Source: Candidatus Dormiibacterota bacterium (lineage in GTDB: Bacteria; Chloroflexota; Dormibacteria; Aeolococcales; Bog-877). From it: a DNA stretch of 64,000 bases. Position 1 is the first letter of the stretch; each line of letters begins with the position of its first letter. Shown here piece by piece: positions 1 to 9,726 of this stretch. The stretch is taken from NCBI GenBank assembly GCA_027313505.1, contig DAHVDN010000003.1, positions 38,374 through 102,373 of the forward strand. Direction: 5' to 3'. Both the position numbers and the translations under genes were made by a program. The notes beneath the pieces were generated by a model that was not told the origin of the DNA, searched no databases, and was given only the letters and a program-made list of their open reading frames with translations.

Positions 1-2
1 GC

Positions 3-1799
3 CACGTTTGGGCTGATTGGGCGGTGCACTCCAGCTATGTCCAGAGCTTCTTCTACGGACACAACCTGCCGCCGACCGACATTTTGGAGTCGGCGACGGC
101 GATGCGCTACCCGTTCCTGGTGGACTTCCAGCCGGCCTTGCTGGAAACTCTGGGTCAGAACCTGTACGGCAGCCTGGATATCTCCTCGTGGTTGATTGCC
201 TGGGCGGCCGCGACCCTGATCTGGCACCTCGCCGTCCGGGTGACCAAACGCCCCGGGGCCGCTTCGGTTGCGCTGGCACTCGTCCTTCTGGGTGGGGGGC
301 TGGGCTTTGCGGCGGTTTACTCTGACGGATGCCAGCAGCTGGCCACCACGGTGGCTGGCTTCAGCTCCGGCGCCTGCACCCACCTCAGCAGCTCGACCCC
401 AGCTGCGGCTGTCAGGTTCTTGGAACACCTTCCCACCGAACTGACCCACCTGCCCAGGTCATATGACGGCGAGGGCCCCAGCGCCTCTGCCCTCCCTGAC
501 CTCCAGTGGTACGAGCCCCTTTTGGTCTACTGGATGCCCCAGCGCGACTTCGCCTTTGGGATGGCCCTGGTGTCGCTGGTCGCTATCCTCCTGTGGGAGG
601 CGATCGGGCGGAGGTCGCGCGTCCTCCTCGTCTCGGGGGGGGCAATCGGCGCTGCCCTACCGTTCTTCAACCCTTTTGGATACCTGGTGGTGGGTCTTCT
701 GGGCCTGTTCTGGCTGGCGAGACGTCACTGGGGAAAGGGCCTTGCAGCATACCTCCTGCCGCTTGTGATGATCGGCGCTCCCCAGCTGTGGTTCGTGGTC
801 TCCGGCCCGCACGGACAGCTCGGAGGGCCGGTAGGGACCAATCTCTTCCCCCAGCTGGACCTGGGTTGGTTGTCACACGCAGCCTTCGCCTGTACGGCGG
901 CTCAGTTCCGAGCCAACTCCCCTTGCGACAGCCTCTACTTCGCTGGCTCTTCCCCGGCGACTCTGATGGCGTTCGCGGTCCACACCCTGCGCCAGCCCGC
1001 CTTCTATGGGGGGTTTCTGGGGTTCTGGATTTCCAACACGGGAATTTTCGGCCTTCTGGCTCTGGCCGTGGCGGCCCTTGCCCTCATTCCAGGGCGACTG
1101 CGGAACCAGCTCCGGGACGGGCAGTTGCTGACTTTTGGGGCACCCTTTTGGCTGCTCTTTGTGCTGGCGAACGTGGTGGTCACTCAGCCCTGGAACTGGG
1201 ACAACACCAAGTTGCTGAGCTACTGGTATCTGGGCGCGGCGATTCCGGTGGCCTGGCTGCTCACCTCCGGCAGGACCATCTGGGCACGGGTGTTGGCGGG
1301 GCTAGCGGTGGCCTCCTTGGTGGCGAGCGGGGTCCTGAGCCTCGACGCCGCCTTTGTGGGGCAAAGCAATCTGTCGAGCTCTCCTCCAAGTGGCGCCAGC
1401 GCCACCTTCGCGTCGGGGCCAGCGCAGCGGGTTGGCGCGGTCGTCAGAGCCCACACCAAACCGTCTGCAGTCTTTCTCACCGAGGGCCAACCCGATGATC
1501 CGGTCACCAGCTTGGCGGGGAGGCAGACCGTGCTGGGCTACGACGGATGGCTTTGGAGCTACGGTCAGCCGCTGGCCCGCCGCTTCCAAGCCGTCGAGGA
1601 GATGTACGCCGGATGTCCTCCCATAGGAGGCTGTCACCTGGGGGCCCTATTGCGTCAATACCATGTCAGTTACGTCGAATTCGAGCCCGGCGACTACAAC
1701 AATCTACCCGTGAACCTGAAATGGTTTCGGGCTCAGCACCTGCCTATTCTGGTCCAGACCGGCGGCTATGTGATTTTCAGAGTTACCCGCCTCTGGTAG
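3..1799 (+). CDS. Multi-pass membrane protein (possible glycosyltransferase-like), 5' truncated by window edge
   Basis: Long ORF with many hydrophobic segments; frame stays open to the window start (HVWADWAVHSSYVQSF...), so the GTG at 24 is probably internal. Confidence 0.6.
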   Translation, partial: HVWADWAVHSSYVQSFFYGHNLPPTDILESATAMRYPFLVDFQPALLETLGQNLYGSLDISSWLIAWAAATLIWHLAVRVTKRPGAASVALALVLLGGGLGFAAVYSDGCQQLATTVAGFSSGACTHLSSSTPAAAVRFLEHLPTELTHLPRSYDGEGPSASALPDLQWYEPLLVYWMPQRDFAFGMALVSLVAILLWEAIGRRSRVLLVSGGAIGAALPFFNPFGYLVVGLLGLFWLARRHWGKGLAAYLLPLVMIGAPQLWFVVSGPHGQLGGPVGTNLFPQLDLGWLSHAAFACTAAQFRANSPCDSLYFAGSSPATLMAFAVHTLRQPAFYGGFLGFWISNTGIFGLLALAVAALALIPGRLRNQLRDGQLLTFGAPFWLLFVLANVVVTQPWNWDNTKLLSYWYLGAAIPVAWLLTSGRTIWARVLAGLAVASLVASGVLSLDAAFVGQSNLSSSPPSGASATFASGPAQRVGAVVRAHTKPSAVFLTEGQPDDPVTSLAGRQTVLGYDGWLWSYGQPLARRFQAVEEMYAGCPPIGGCHLGALLRQYHVSYVEFEPGDYNNLPVNLKWFRAQHLPILVQTGGYVIFRVTRLW

Positions 1800-1937
1800 C
1801 CGGTCGGATCTGTCCGACCATCCAAACCGGTGGCAGGGAGTTTGCAAAGCCGGGCCTTCGACCGGGTACCCTTGGGCGGTGACCGGCGACCATACGGAGC
1901 TTTCCCTCACGACCGTCCGTACCGCTAACGATGGCGC

Positions 1938-2846
1938 GTGCCGGGTCAGCGACCCGGTCGGGTGCGGCGGAGGATCCTGTGGGCAGTCGACCTCGGTGGT
2001 CACCCGGTGATCGACGGCCATTGCCATCTGCTTCCACCCGAACTGCGGGAGCCGTCGTCCGCCGCCTGGAAGGATCGGTGGTTTGCTGACTGCCACGCGG
2101 GGGTTGCGCCCCGATTTGCCTCCGGTCAGGATGTGCTGACCGCGCTGGATTCAGTCGGCCTGGAGCGAGCGGTGGTCTTCGGGTGGCCGTTCGCCGATCC
2201 GGGCCTGCTCAGAGAGGGCAACGACTATGTGGCCTCCGAGGTGGGGGGCAGCGGCGGTCGTTTGGTGGGCTTCGCCACCGTAAATCCCGCAAAGCTGGGA
2301 GCCCTGCAGGAGCTCCGGCGTTGCGAGGGTATGGGCCTTAAGGGGCTTGGGGAGCTCAACTGCGATGCCCAGGGGTTCGGTCTTGCCTGGGAGGGGGGAC
2401 TCAGAGCCACCCTTCACAGTTGCCAAGAGGTCGGTTGGCCCGTGCTGCTTCATGCCAGCGAACCGGTCGGGCACACCTATGCAGGGAAGGGGACAGCCAC
2501 CCCGGGCCGACTCTGGAAGCTGTTGCAGCCGATGCTGGCGGACGCGCCCGATCTCAGGCTCTCCCTGGCCCACCTCGGGGGAGGTCTCCCCCTTTACTCC
2601 AACATGCCCGAGGTGGCGCGGATATGTCGGTCCATCTGGTTCGATACCGCTGCGGTCCCCTACCTCTACGACACCGGGGTCCTGCCCGGCCTGGTGTCCT
2701 TGCTGGGCTCGGACCGACTGTGCTTCGGCAGTGACTTCCCCCTGTTGGCACCAGGTCGTTACTCGGCTCATCTCGCCGCGATGTCTGAGGCGGAGGTTGG
2801 AAAGTGGCTCCACCAAGGAACCGAGGCTTGGCTGGGGGAGAGGTGA
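1938..2846 (+). CDS. Amidohydrolase family protein (TIM-barrel metal-dependent hydrolase)
   Basis: VIDGHCHLLPPE near N-terminus, LSLAHLGGG and LCFGSDFPLL motifs; start may be GTG 2007. Confidence 0.75.
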   Translation: MPGQRPGRVRRRILWAVDLGGHPVIDGHCHLLPPELREPSSAAWKDRWFADCHAGVAPRFASGQDVLTALDSVGLERAVVFGWPFADPGLLREGNDYVASEVGGSGGRLVGFATVNPAKLGALQELRRCEGMGLKGLGELNCDAQGFGLAWEGGLRATLHSCQEVGWPVLLHASEPVGHTYAGKGTATPGRLWKLLQPMLADAPDLRLSLAHLGGGLPLYSNMPEVARICRSIWFDTAAVPYLYDTGVLPGLVSLLGSDRLCFGSDFPLLAPGRYSAHLAAMSEAEVGKWLHQGTEAWLGER

Positions 2847-2888
2847 TGGGGGTCACCGGCACCCTCGCCGCGGCTCCAAGGTGAGCAG

Positions 2889-4184
2889 TTGAGCCGCCTG
2901 CCCCTGGCCTTCGCTGTCATATCCATGGAGGGCCCTGACACCTATAGCCAGGCGGGAGGATTGGGGGTGCGGGTGGCTCACCTGAGCAGGGCCCTTGCGG
3001 CCGCGGGCTACCCGACCAGCCTGTTTTTTGTAGGGGATCCCGCCTTGCCCCATCACGAGGTCCGGCAGGGGGTCGATCTATTCCGACTGGCTCAGGAAGT
3101 CTCCCGCGCCTTTCCTCGAGGCATTTACGACGGCGAGGAGGTCAAGCGGGAGCACCTGGCGACCCACTTCCCGCAGGAGCTCGTCCACGGGTGGGCCACC
3201 CGTGCTTTGGAAAGTGATCTGACCCCTATCCTGCTCTTCGAGGAGTGGCACACAGCGGGCTGGACCAAGTCGGTCTCGGACCTGCTTTGGCGCAATGGAG
3301 TGCGCGATCGTTGCCTTCTGGTCTGGAATGCCAACAATCAATTCGGCTTCGACAGCATCGATTGGCCGGCTCTTGCATATACCGCGGCCGTCACCACCGT
3401 CAGTCGATACATGCGGGTTCTCCTGCAGAATCGTGGGATCGACCCGATAGTCATTCCCAACGGCATTCCGGAGACGGCGCTGGAGCGCCCCGACTCCGGG
3501 CAGGTAGCGCTCCTTCGCCGGGCCGCTGGCGGGACTCCGATGGTGGTCAAGATCGGGCGCTTCCATCCGGACAAGCGGTGGCAGCAGGCGATCAGAGCGA
3601 TGGCCCTGCTCCGCCGCTCCGGGGTTGCAGTTCGGATGCTGGCCAGAGGCGGCGGTGAGCCATATGGCAGGGAGCTGATGGCGGAGGCAACCTCCCTTGG
3701 GCTTTCGGTGGTCCGCTGGAGTGGCGAGGTGGGTAGCACCGTCGAGCTCGCCAGGGCCATTTCATCCGCGCCGACAGCCGACATTCTGGAACTTGGCAGC
3801 TTCCTGCCCGAAGCGCTACTTCCTTACCTCTATGCTTCGTCGACCGCGGTGCTTGCCAACTCCGGGTTTGAGCCCTTCGGGCTGGTTGGCTTGGAAACCA
3901 TGGCGGCCGGCGGTGTCACTCTGGTGGGAGCCACCGGGGAGGACTACGCGCGACACCTTCACAACTGTTTTGTCGTCCAGACCGATGACCCCCGGGAGCT
4001 TGCGGACGGCATCTTCCAGTTGCTCGGAGACGCCAGGCTGCGCAGCTCCATCCGCCGGAACGGGCGAAGCACCGCTCGAACGTACACCTGGCCCCAGGTG
4101 GTTGCCTCGGATATGGTGCCGCGGCTTCCGATCCTCGCCCGCCGCCAGATGGCTCGCTGGCCGGGGATCGAGTCGGGAACTTGA
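2889..4184 (+). CDS. Glycosyltransferase family 4-like protein
   Basis: N-terminal GGLGVRVAHLSRALAAAGY; C-terminal VLANSGFEPFGLVGLETMAAGG donor-site motif. Confidence 0.8.
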   Translation: MSRLPLAFAVISMEGPDTYSQAGGLGVRVAHLSRALAAAGYPTSLFFVGDPALPHHEVRQGVDLFRLAQEVSRAFPRGIYDGEEVKREHLATHFPQELVHGWATRALESDLTPILLFEEWHTAGWTKSVSDLLWRNGVRDRCLLVWNANNQFGFDSIDWPALAYTAAVTTVSRYMRVLLQNRGIDPIVIPNGIPETALERPDSGQVALLRRAAGGTPMVVKIGRFHPDKRWQQAIRAMALLRRSGVAVRMLARGGGEPYGRELMAEATSLGLSVVRWSGEVGSTVELARAISSAPTADILELGSFLPEALLPYLYASSTAVLANSGFEPFGLVGLETMAAGGVTLVGATGEDYARHLHNCFVVQTDDPRELADGIFQLLGDARLRSSIRRNGRSTARTYTWPQVVASDMVPRLPILARRQMARWPGIESGT

Positions 4185-5410
4185 GCATTGCTCGCCGAAG
4201 CGGTCGTGTTGACCGCTCAGCCGCGGCGCTGTTCCTGGTCACCTTCTGGGTCGGCTTCAACCTGCGGGCGGCGATCCTCGGTGTGCCACCAGTCCTGTCG
4301 TTGGTCAAGCAGGGCCTGAACCTCAGCTATACCGAGGTCGGGCTGCTGACCGGGATCCCCATCCTCGCGTTCGGAATTGTCGCAATTCCGGCCTCTGGGC
4401 TGATCAGGCGAGTTGGGGGGTATGCGGTGGTGACCGTTGGGCTCTCCCTGGCTGCAGCGGGCGAGGCTGTGCGGGCCATTCCAGTGGGTGGGGCGGTGGC
4501 GCTCTTTTTAGGGACCGCGGTCATGGGAGTCGGAATCGCGCTCGCCCAGCCAGGTCTACCCGTTCTCTTTCAGCGGTGGTTTCAGGATCGGGTTCAGACT
4601 GCGTCCATCACCCTCACGCTGGGGATTACGGTCGGCGAGATGGTGGCGGCAAGCATCTCGCGGCCGGTGCTCTTCGGAGCCCTCAACAGCTGGCAGGGGA
4701 CGATGTTTGTCTGGGCCCTGTGCGGGGTCAGCGCCATCGCCATCTGGCGGGCATTTGCCCCTCGGTGGACGGTGGGGCTCGCCGGCGATGCCGGATGGGA
4801 GCTTGGGCCGTTGTTTAGAGCGCCTCGTCTGTGGGCGGTCTACCTCTGTTTCGGGGGCCAGTCGCTGGTGTTCTTCGCGGCCAACACCTGGATCCCCACC
4901 TCGGTGCCCGGGGGGCCACACTCCTTGCTCTCCAGCCTGTCGCTGGCGGTCCTGAACGGGGTGATGATCCCTGTAGACGTCGGGTTGATCCTGGCCAGAA
5001 GGCAATTCGCAACCAGTCGCTGGTTCTATTTCGGCAGCAGCCTGATCACGGTCGCTGGTACCGCGGGGTGGTTTCTGTTCAGCGCATACGTGCCCCTGCT
5101 CTTCGCGGCTCTGATCGGGATCGGAGTCGCGATGAACTTCGCCGGCCTGCTGGCCTATCCACCTTTGGTGGCTCCCTCGGGCCGGGTCGCTCCCCTGACA
5201 GCTGTCATGCTCACTGTGGGATATGCCTGCGCCTTTTCCGGGCCGTTCCTGGGAGGGCTGGTGCTGGACCTTGGTGCCGGCCCGCGATCGCCATTCATCC
5301 CGATCGTTGCCGCATCCCTGATCATGGTGCTGGCATCCTTGGGCGTCCAGCGCCGACTGCCGGACGGCTGGACCGTGGGGACTCCGGTACCAGCCGGGGC
5401 GGGAGACTGA
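4181..5410 (+). CDS. MFS transporter (CynX/NimT-like)
   Basis: 12-TM-like hydrophobic pattern, FWVGFNLRAAILGVPPVL N-terminus; overlaps upstream stop by 4 nt. Confidence 0.75.
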   Translation: MSIARRSGRVDRSAAALFLVTFWVGFNLRAAILGVPPVLSLVKQGLNLSYTEVGLLTGIPILAFGIVAIPASGLIRRVGGYAVVTVGLSLAAAGEAVRAIPVGGAVALFLGTAVMGVGIALAQPGLPVLFQRWFQDRVQTASITLTLGITVGEMVAASISRPVLFGALNSWQGTMFVWALCGVSAIAIWRAFAPRWTVGLAGDAGWELGPLFRAPRLWAVYLCFGGQSLVFFAANTWIPTSVPGGPHSLLSSLSLAVLNGVMIPVDVGLILARRQFATSRWFYFGSSLITVAGTAGWFLFSAYVPLLFAALIGIGVAMNFAGLLAYPPLVAPSGRVAPLTAVMLTVGYACAFSGPFLGGLVLDLGAGPRSPFIPIVAASLIMVLASLGVQRRLPDGWTVGTPVPAGAGD

Positions 5411-5438
5411 GCAGAGAGCTGAAAGCTGGAGGACAACT

Positions 5439-6062
5439 GTGGCAGCTATGGAGCTGGAGTGGGATCACCAGGGCGAGATTCTGGTCCGACGCCGACGTGT
5501 CGGTCCATTCGACAACGCGGCGTACGTGGTCTCGTGTCCGGATACCGGAGCCGCGGTGCTGATCGACGCCGCCAACGAGGCGGATGTCCTGGTAAGAGCC
5601 ATCGGTGACCTCAAGCTCGTGGCTGTCCTGGAGACCCACGGTCACGCCGATCACTGGCAGGCTTTGGGCGCAATAGAGGCCCACTTCGCCTCGGCGTGGG
5701 TGGGGGCACACCCGGACGATCTGTCCATGTTCCCGCCACCCCCGCCTGCCCACCACTTTTCGCATGGGGAGATCATCACCTTCGGGAACTGTCAGCTGAG
5801 AGTGCTCCACACTCCGGGGCACACCCCAGGCAGCGTTTGCTTCCTAGGTCCTGGTGTGGTGTTCACCGGCGACACCCTGTTTCCCGGTGGTCCTGGCGCT
5901 ACTCGTCCCCCATTAGGCGACTTTCCCACGATTCTGAAGAGTATTCGTAGAGAGCTCATGGGGCTCGACCCGACCACCCTGGTCTACCCCGGGCACGGCG
6001 AGGCCACCACTATCGGAGCTGAGGTCGCGGGCTTTGAGGAGTGGGAGCAAAGGGGCTTCTAG
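5439..6062 (+). CDS. MBL-fold metallo-hydrolase (glyoxalase II-like)
   Basis: ETHGHADHWQ, HTPGHTPGSVCF, FTGDTLFPGGPG, YPGHGEATTIGAE motifs. Confidence 0.9.
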   Translation: MAAMELEWDHQGEILVRRRRVGPFDNAAYVVSCPDTGAAVLIDAANEADVLVRAIGDLKLVAVLETHGHADHWQALGAIEAHFASAWVGAHPDDLSMFPPPPPAHHFSHGEIITFGNCQLRVLHTPGHTPGSVCFLGPGVVFTGDTLFPGGPGATRPPLGDFPTILKSIRRELMGLDPTTLVYPGHGEATTIGAEVAGFEEWEQRGF

Positions 6063-6080
6063 ATCGGTTGGCGAACTGCC

Positions 6081-6743
6081 TCAGAAGGGAAGCGTCTCCA
6101 CCTGATGCAGGAAGGAGAGTCGGTGCTGAGGAGTTGTTCCGAAGTCCCGGATCGCCGCCAGATGGACAGCGCTGCCGTAACCCTTGTTGGACCCCCATTG
6201 GTAGGCCGGGAAGTCCCTATCCATCTCCACCATCAGCCGGTCGCGATGGACCTTCGCCACCACGGAGGCCGCGGAGATGGCGGGGATCAGACCGTCACCC
6301 CCGATCAAGCAGCGATGGGGCTTTGGGGAGTTGAGGCGAAGGTTTCCGTCGATCAGGTAGTGGTCGGCCTGGGCCGCCGCGAGCAGGCTCTCGAAGGCGG
6401 CGCGGTTCGCCCAACCCATCCCTCTTCGGTCGATCTCCGCCGGGCTCACCTCGATCACCAGGACCATGATGGCCGCCGCCCGGATGAGTGGTGTAAGCCT
6501 TTCGCGCTGAGCTGGGGAGAGCCTTTTGCTGTCGCGCAAGAGTGGATGTCCGAAGTCCTCTGGGAGGACCACCGCCGCGGCCACCAAGGGCCCAGCAAGA
6601 GCGCCCCTGCCGACCTCATCCATCCCGCAGATCTGCGTCGCTCCGGCGCTGCTCGAGTCCCGGTCAAGTCCAGCGGTCACCCCGGGGAGTCTATCGGGCC
6701 GATCGCCTTGGGGGAGAAGCCGGGGTCCTATACTCGAGATCAA
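6081..6743 (-). CDS. rnhB: Ribonuclease HII
   Basis: ICGMDEVGRGALAGPLVAAAVVL and RDSKRLSPAQRERL motifs. Confidence 0.93.
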   Translation of the reverse strand: MISSIGPRLLPQGDRPDRLPGVTAGLDRDSSSAGATQICGMDEVGRGALAGPLVAAAVVLPEDFGHPLLRDSKRLSPAQRERLTPLIRAAAIMVLVIEVSPAEIDRRGMGWANRAAFESLLAAAQADHYLIDGNLRLNSPKPHRCLIGGDGLIPAISAASVVAKVHRDRLMVEMDRDFPAYQWGSNKGYGSAVHLAAIRDFGTTPQHRLSFLHQVETLPF

Positions 6744-6744
6744 G

Positions 6745-8322
6745 ATGAGTGACTTGTCCTCCCACCCCGGATCTCGGTCGGCCGGTGATCAGGGTCGGAG
6801 GGCGGAGCTCAGAGGGCGCACCGCCAAGGCGCGTCTGGGCGGCCCGGAACGATATCGGGAGAAGCTTCCGGCGCAGCACAAACTGCCGGTGCGGACCAGG
6901 CTCGCACTTCTCTTCGATCCGCAGACCTATTTCGTCGAGGACGGCCTGCTGGCCAACACCGACAGCCCAGAGGAGATGGGGGCCGACGGCGTGGTCACTG
7001 GGACCGGCACGGTGAACGGCCGGAGGGTTGCCGTGATGGCCAATGATCCGACCGTCAAGGCCGGCTCATGGGGGCCGCGAACGGTGGAGAAGATCCTGCG
7101 GATTCAGGAGCGAGCCGAGCATCTGCAGATCCCGCTCTGCTACCTGGTGGATTCCGCCGGGGCGCGGATCACCGAGCAGTTGGACATGTTTCCCGGGCGA
7201 CGTCATGCGGGGCGCATCTTTCACAACCAGGTGCGGCTCAGCGGCCAAATCCCCCAACCGTGCCTGCTCTTCGGTCCCAGCGCCGCTGGAGGCGCCTATA
7301 TTCCGGCCTTTTGCGACGTCGTCTTCATGGTTGAGGGCAACGCCTCCATGTATCTCGGATCGCCGCGAATGGCTCAGGAGGTGGTGGGAGAGACGGTCAC
7401 CCTTGAGGAGATGGGTGGGGCCCGAATGCACTGCAGCGTGTCCGGGTGCGGAGACATGCTCTGTCCAGATGAGGGCGCGGCGCTGTCGGCCCTCCGCCAA
7501 TACCTCAGCTACTTCCCGACAAATTGGGCCGTAGAGCCCCCGACGGCTGCTCCCCGGCCCCCCGCTTCTCCGAGGGACATCGGTGAGGTGCTTCCGACGG
7601 AGGCCGCTCGTGGCTACGACATGCACCTGGTCCTCGAGGCGATTTTGGACTCCGGCTCATGGCAGGAGATCAAGGCCCTTTACGCCAAGGAGCTCATCTG
7701 CGGGTTGGCTCGGCTCGGTGGCCGGGCGGTCGGAGTGGTTGCCTCTCAGCCGCTACATCAAGGTGGGGTGCTGTTCGTCGACTCCGCCGACAAAGCGGCG
7801 CGCTTTATCAGCCTCTGTGACGCCTTCGGGATACCGCTGGTGTTCCTAGCCGATGTACCTGGTTTCATGATCGGGTCGGCAGTGGAGCGAGATGGCATCA
7901 TTCGACACGGGGCGAAGATGATCGCTGCGTTGAGCTCGGCGACGGTGCCCAGGATCTGTGTGGTTCTGCGCAAGGCCTACGGGGCCGGCCTCTACGCCAT
8001 GAGCGGACCTGGATTTGAGCCCGAAGCCACCCTGGCTTTGCCGAGCTCTGAGGTCGCAGTCATGGGGCCGGAGGCCGCCGTGAACGCGGTATACGCCAAC
8101 CGGATCGCCGCCATGCCGGAGTCGGACCGGCAGGACTTCATCGACAGAATGCGCTCCGAGTATGCCCAAGATATCGACATCTTTCGCCTGGCCGGGGAGT
8201 TGGTGGTTGACGCCGTGGTCGACCCCAGTGACCTTCGGGATGAGCTGATCGGACGGCTGGCGGCCGCAGGAGCGCGACGGCGACCGCAACCGGCGCGACA
8301 TCATGGTGTTTATCCAGTTTGA
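6745..8322 (+). CDS. Acyl-CoA carboxylase beta (carboxyltransferase) subunit
   Basis: YLVDSAGARITEQLDMFPGRRHAGRIFHNQ, GPSAAGGAYIPAFCD, FLADVPGFMIG; ATG 6745 preferred over the longer ORF. Confidence 0.9.
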   Translation: MSDLSSHPGSRSAGDQGRRAELRGRTAKARLGGPERYREKLPAQHKLPVRTRLALLFDPQTYFVEDGLLANTDSPEEMGADGVVTGTGTVNGRRVAVMANDPTVKAGSWGPRTVEKILRIQERAEHLQIPLCYLVDSAGARITEQLDMFPGRRHAGRIFHNQVRLSGQIPQPCLLFGPSAAGGAYIPAFCDVVFMVEGNASMYLGSPRMAQEVVGETVTLEEMGGARMHCSVSGCGDMLCPDEGAALSALRQYLSYFPTNWAVEPPTAAPRPPASPRDIGEVLPTEAARGYDMHLVLEAILDSGSWQEIKALYAKELICGLARLGGRAVGVVASQPLHQGGVLFVDSADKAARFISLCDAFGIPLVFLADVPGFMIGSAVERDGIIRHGAKMIAALSSATVPRICVVLRKAYGAGLYAMSGPGFEPEATLALPSSEVAVMGPEAAVNAVYANRIAAMPESDRQDFIDRMRSEYAQDIDIFRLAGELVVDAVVDPSDLRDELIGRLAAAGARRRPQPARHHGVYPV

Positions 8323-9523
8323 TGAGGTTTTGAAGTTGAGCTCCACTACGAACGCGCCCCTTCTGATGATTCCCGGACCGACTCCAGTTCCCCAGTCGGT
8401 TCTGGAGGCGCTGGCCCGACCGACCGAGGGCCACAGCAGTGCGACCACCGCGGCCGCGCTGCACCGGCTGCAGGAGGGGGTGGCGGATGCCGTCGGCGCT
8501 GGTCCGCTCACGGGAGCGGACCGAGCGATGGTCGTGGTGATGGCCGGGAGTGGGACTCTGGCCCTCGAGGCTGGGATTGTGAACCTGGTTCCGCCGGGTG
8601 AGAAGCTCTTGGTCGTCAGCCACGGTCTGTTCGGTGACCGCTATGCGGCAGTGGGACGGGCGATCGGCGCCGAAGTGGAGCTGCTGTCGGCGCCGTGGGG
8701 GGAGCAGGTGGCCCCTGACAAGGTGGAGGCAGCGTTGCGTGCCAGCGGCGCGCGATTCATGACGGCCACCCACGTTGACACCGCGAACGGAGTCATGGCG
8801 CCCTTTCGCGAATACGCTGCGCTGGCTCGGCGGCTGGGCGTCACCATGGTGCTAGACGCGGTGGCGTCGGCCGGCGGGATGCCCGTCGACATGGCGGAGT
8901 CGGGCATCGACGTCGTGGTGACCGCTTCCCAGAAGGCGCTGGGGATGCCGCCGGGGCTAGGAATTGTCATCGTCTCGTCGAAGGCGCTCGCCATCCGGCG
9001 GGAACTGCCATCCTGCCGAAGCTACTTCTTGGACTGGCTGAACTGGGAAGGCCCGATGGAGGATCCCACGGCCAAGTACTTCGCGACCATTCCCACGAAC
9101 ATGGTGGTCGCCGGTGGAGTGGCGATGGAGATCGCGGGCGCCGAGGGGTGGGAGCGCCGCTTCCGCCGCCACCGTCGGATGGCGCGCGCCACCCGACGTG
9201 GTCTTCGGGCGCTCGGATTGTCAGTTCTGGCAGCGGACGAAGTACTCGGGGCAACTGTCACCGCCACCGGGTTACCGGTCGGTATCGGTTCGGCGGACCT
9301 GCGGGCGGAGGTTGCCAGGGAAGGGGTGACGATAGCCGGCGGGATTGGAGAATGGGCTCAAACCGCGGTGCGCTTCGGGCACATGGGCGCTCTCGGGCTC
9401 CCGGAGCTCCTTCAGGCAATCTCGGCTATGGAGTCGGCGATGCTCCGCCTGGGTGCTCCGGTCGAGCGAGGGGCAGGAGTCGCCGAATTGGTGTGTGGGT
9501 GGGGCCACGACCTCAATGATTGA
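8303..9523 (+). CDS. Class V PLP-dependent aminotransferase (alanine--glyoxylate/serine-pyruvate type)
   Basis: LLMIPGPTPVPQSVLEALARPTEGHSS N-terminus, MVLDAVASAGG and ASQKALGMPPGLG lysine motif. Confidence 0.88.
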   Translation: MVFIQFDEVLKLSSTTNAPLLMIPGPTPVPQSVLEALARPTEGHSSATTAAALHRLQEGVADAVGAGPLTGADRAMVVVMAGSGTLALEAGIVNLVPPGEKLLVVSHGLFGDRYAAVGRAIGAEVELLSAPWGEQVAPDKVEAALRASGARFMTATHVDTANGVMAPFREYAALARRLGVTMVLDAVASAGGMPVDMAESGIDVVVTASQKALGMPPGLGIVIVSSKALAIRRELPSCRSYFLDWLNWEGPMEDPTAKYFATIPTNMVVAGGVAMEIAGAEGWERRFRRHRRMARATRRGLRALGLSVLAADEVLGATVTATGLPVGIGSADLRAEVAREGVTIAGGIGEWAQTAVRFGHMGALGLPELLQAISAMESAMLRLGAPVERGAGVAELVCGWGHDLND

Positions 9524-9545
9524 GGGGGGTTGAAACCCGGAGGCT

Positions 9546-9584
9546 GGGGCCGGTCCGCCCGCCGCCAGCTGGCGGTCCGGCCCC
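9546..9584. terminator. GC-rich inverted repeat after the aminotransferase gene; possible terminator stem (no U-tract)
   Basis: GGGGCCGGTCCGCC-CGCCGCCAGCT-GGCGGTCCGGCCCC: 14-nt arms with one mismatch, 22 nt after the stop. Confidence 0.5.
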
Positions 9585-9726
9585 GTCGCGCCCACTCTGG
9601 GAGCCGGCGGCGGGGCGGACAAGGACCGGCCAGCGCTCGCCGCGTACGTTACCAAAGGCGTGCGCGACCGTAGCAGGGAGTTGTCCAGGGTGGGACCCAA
9701 CCAGCCCTAGAATTCCGGTTCGAGCC

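Noticed and set aside
506-1498. 330-aa plus-strand ORF in an alternative frame
   Set aside because: Overlaps the membrane-protein ORF; Pro/Arg/Gly-rich low-information translation typical of shifted GC-rich frames
2151-2816. 221-aa minus-strand ORF
   Set aside because: Antisense to the amidohydrolase gene; no motif
4831-5562. 243-aa ORF overlapping the MFS transporter and MBL genes
   Set aside because: Alternative frame with Arg/Gly-rich composition; both overlapped genes have clear family motifs
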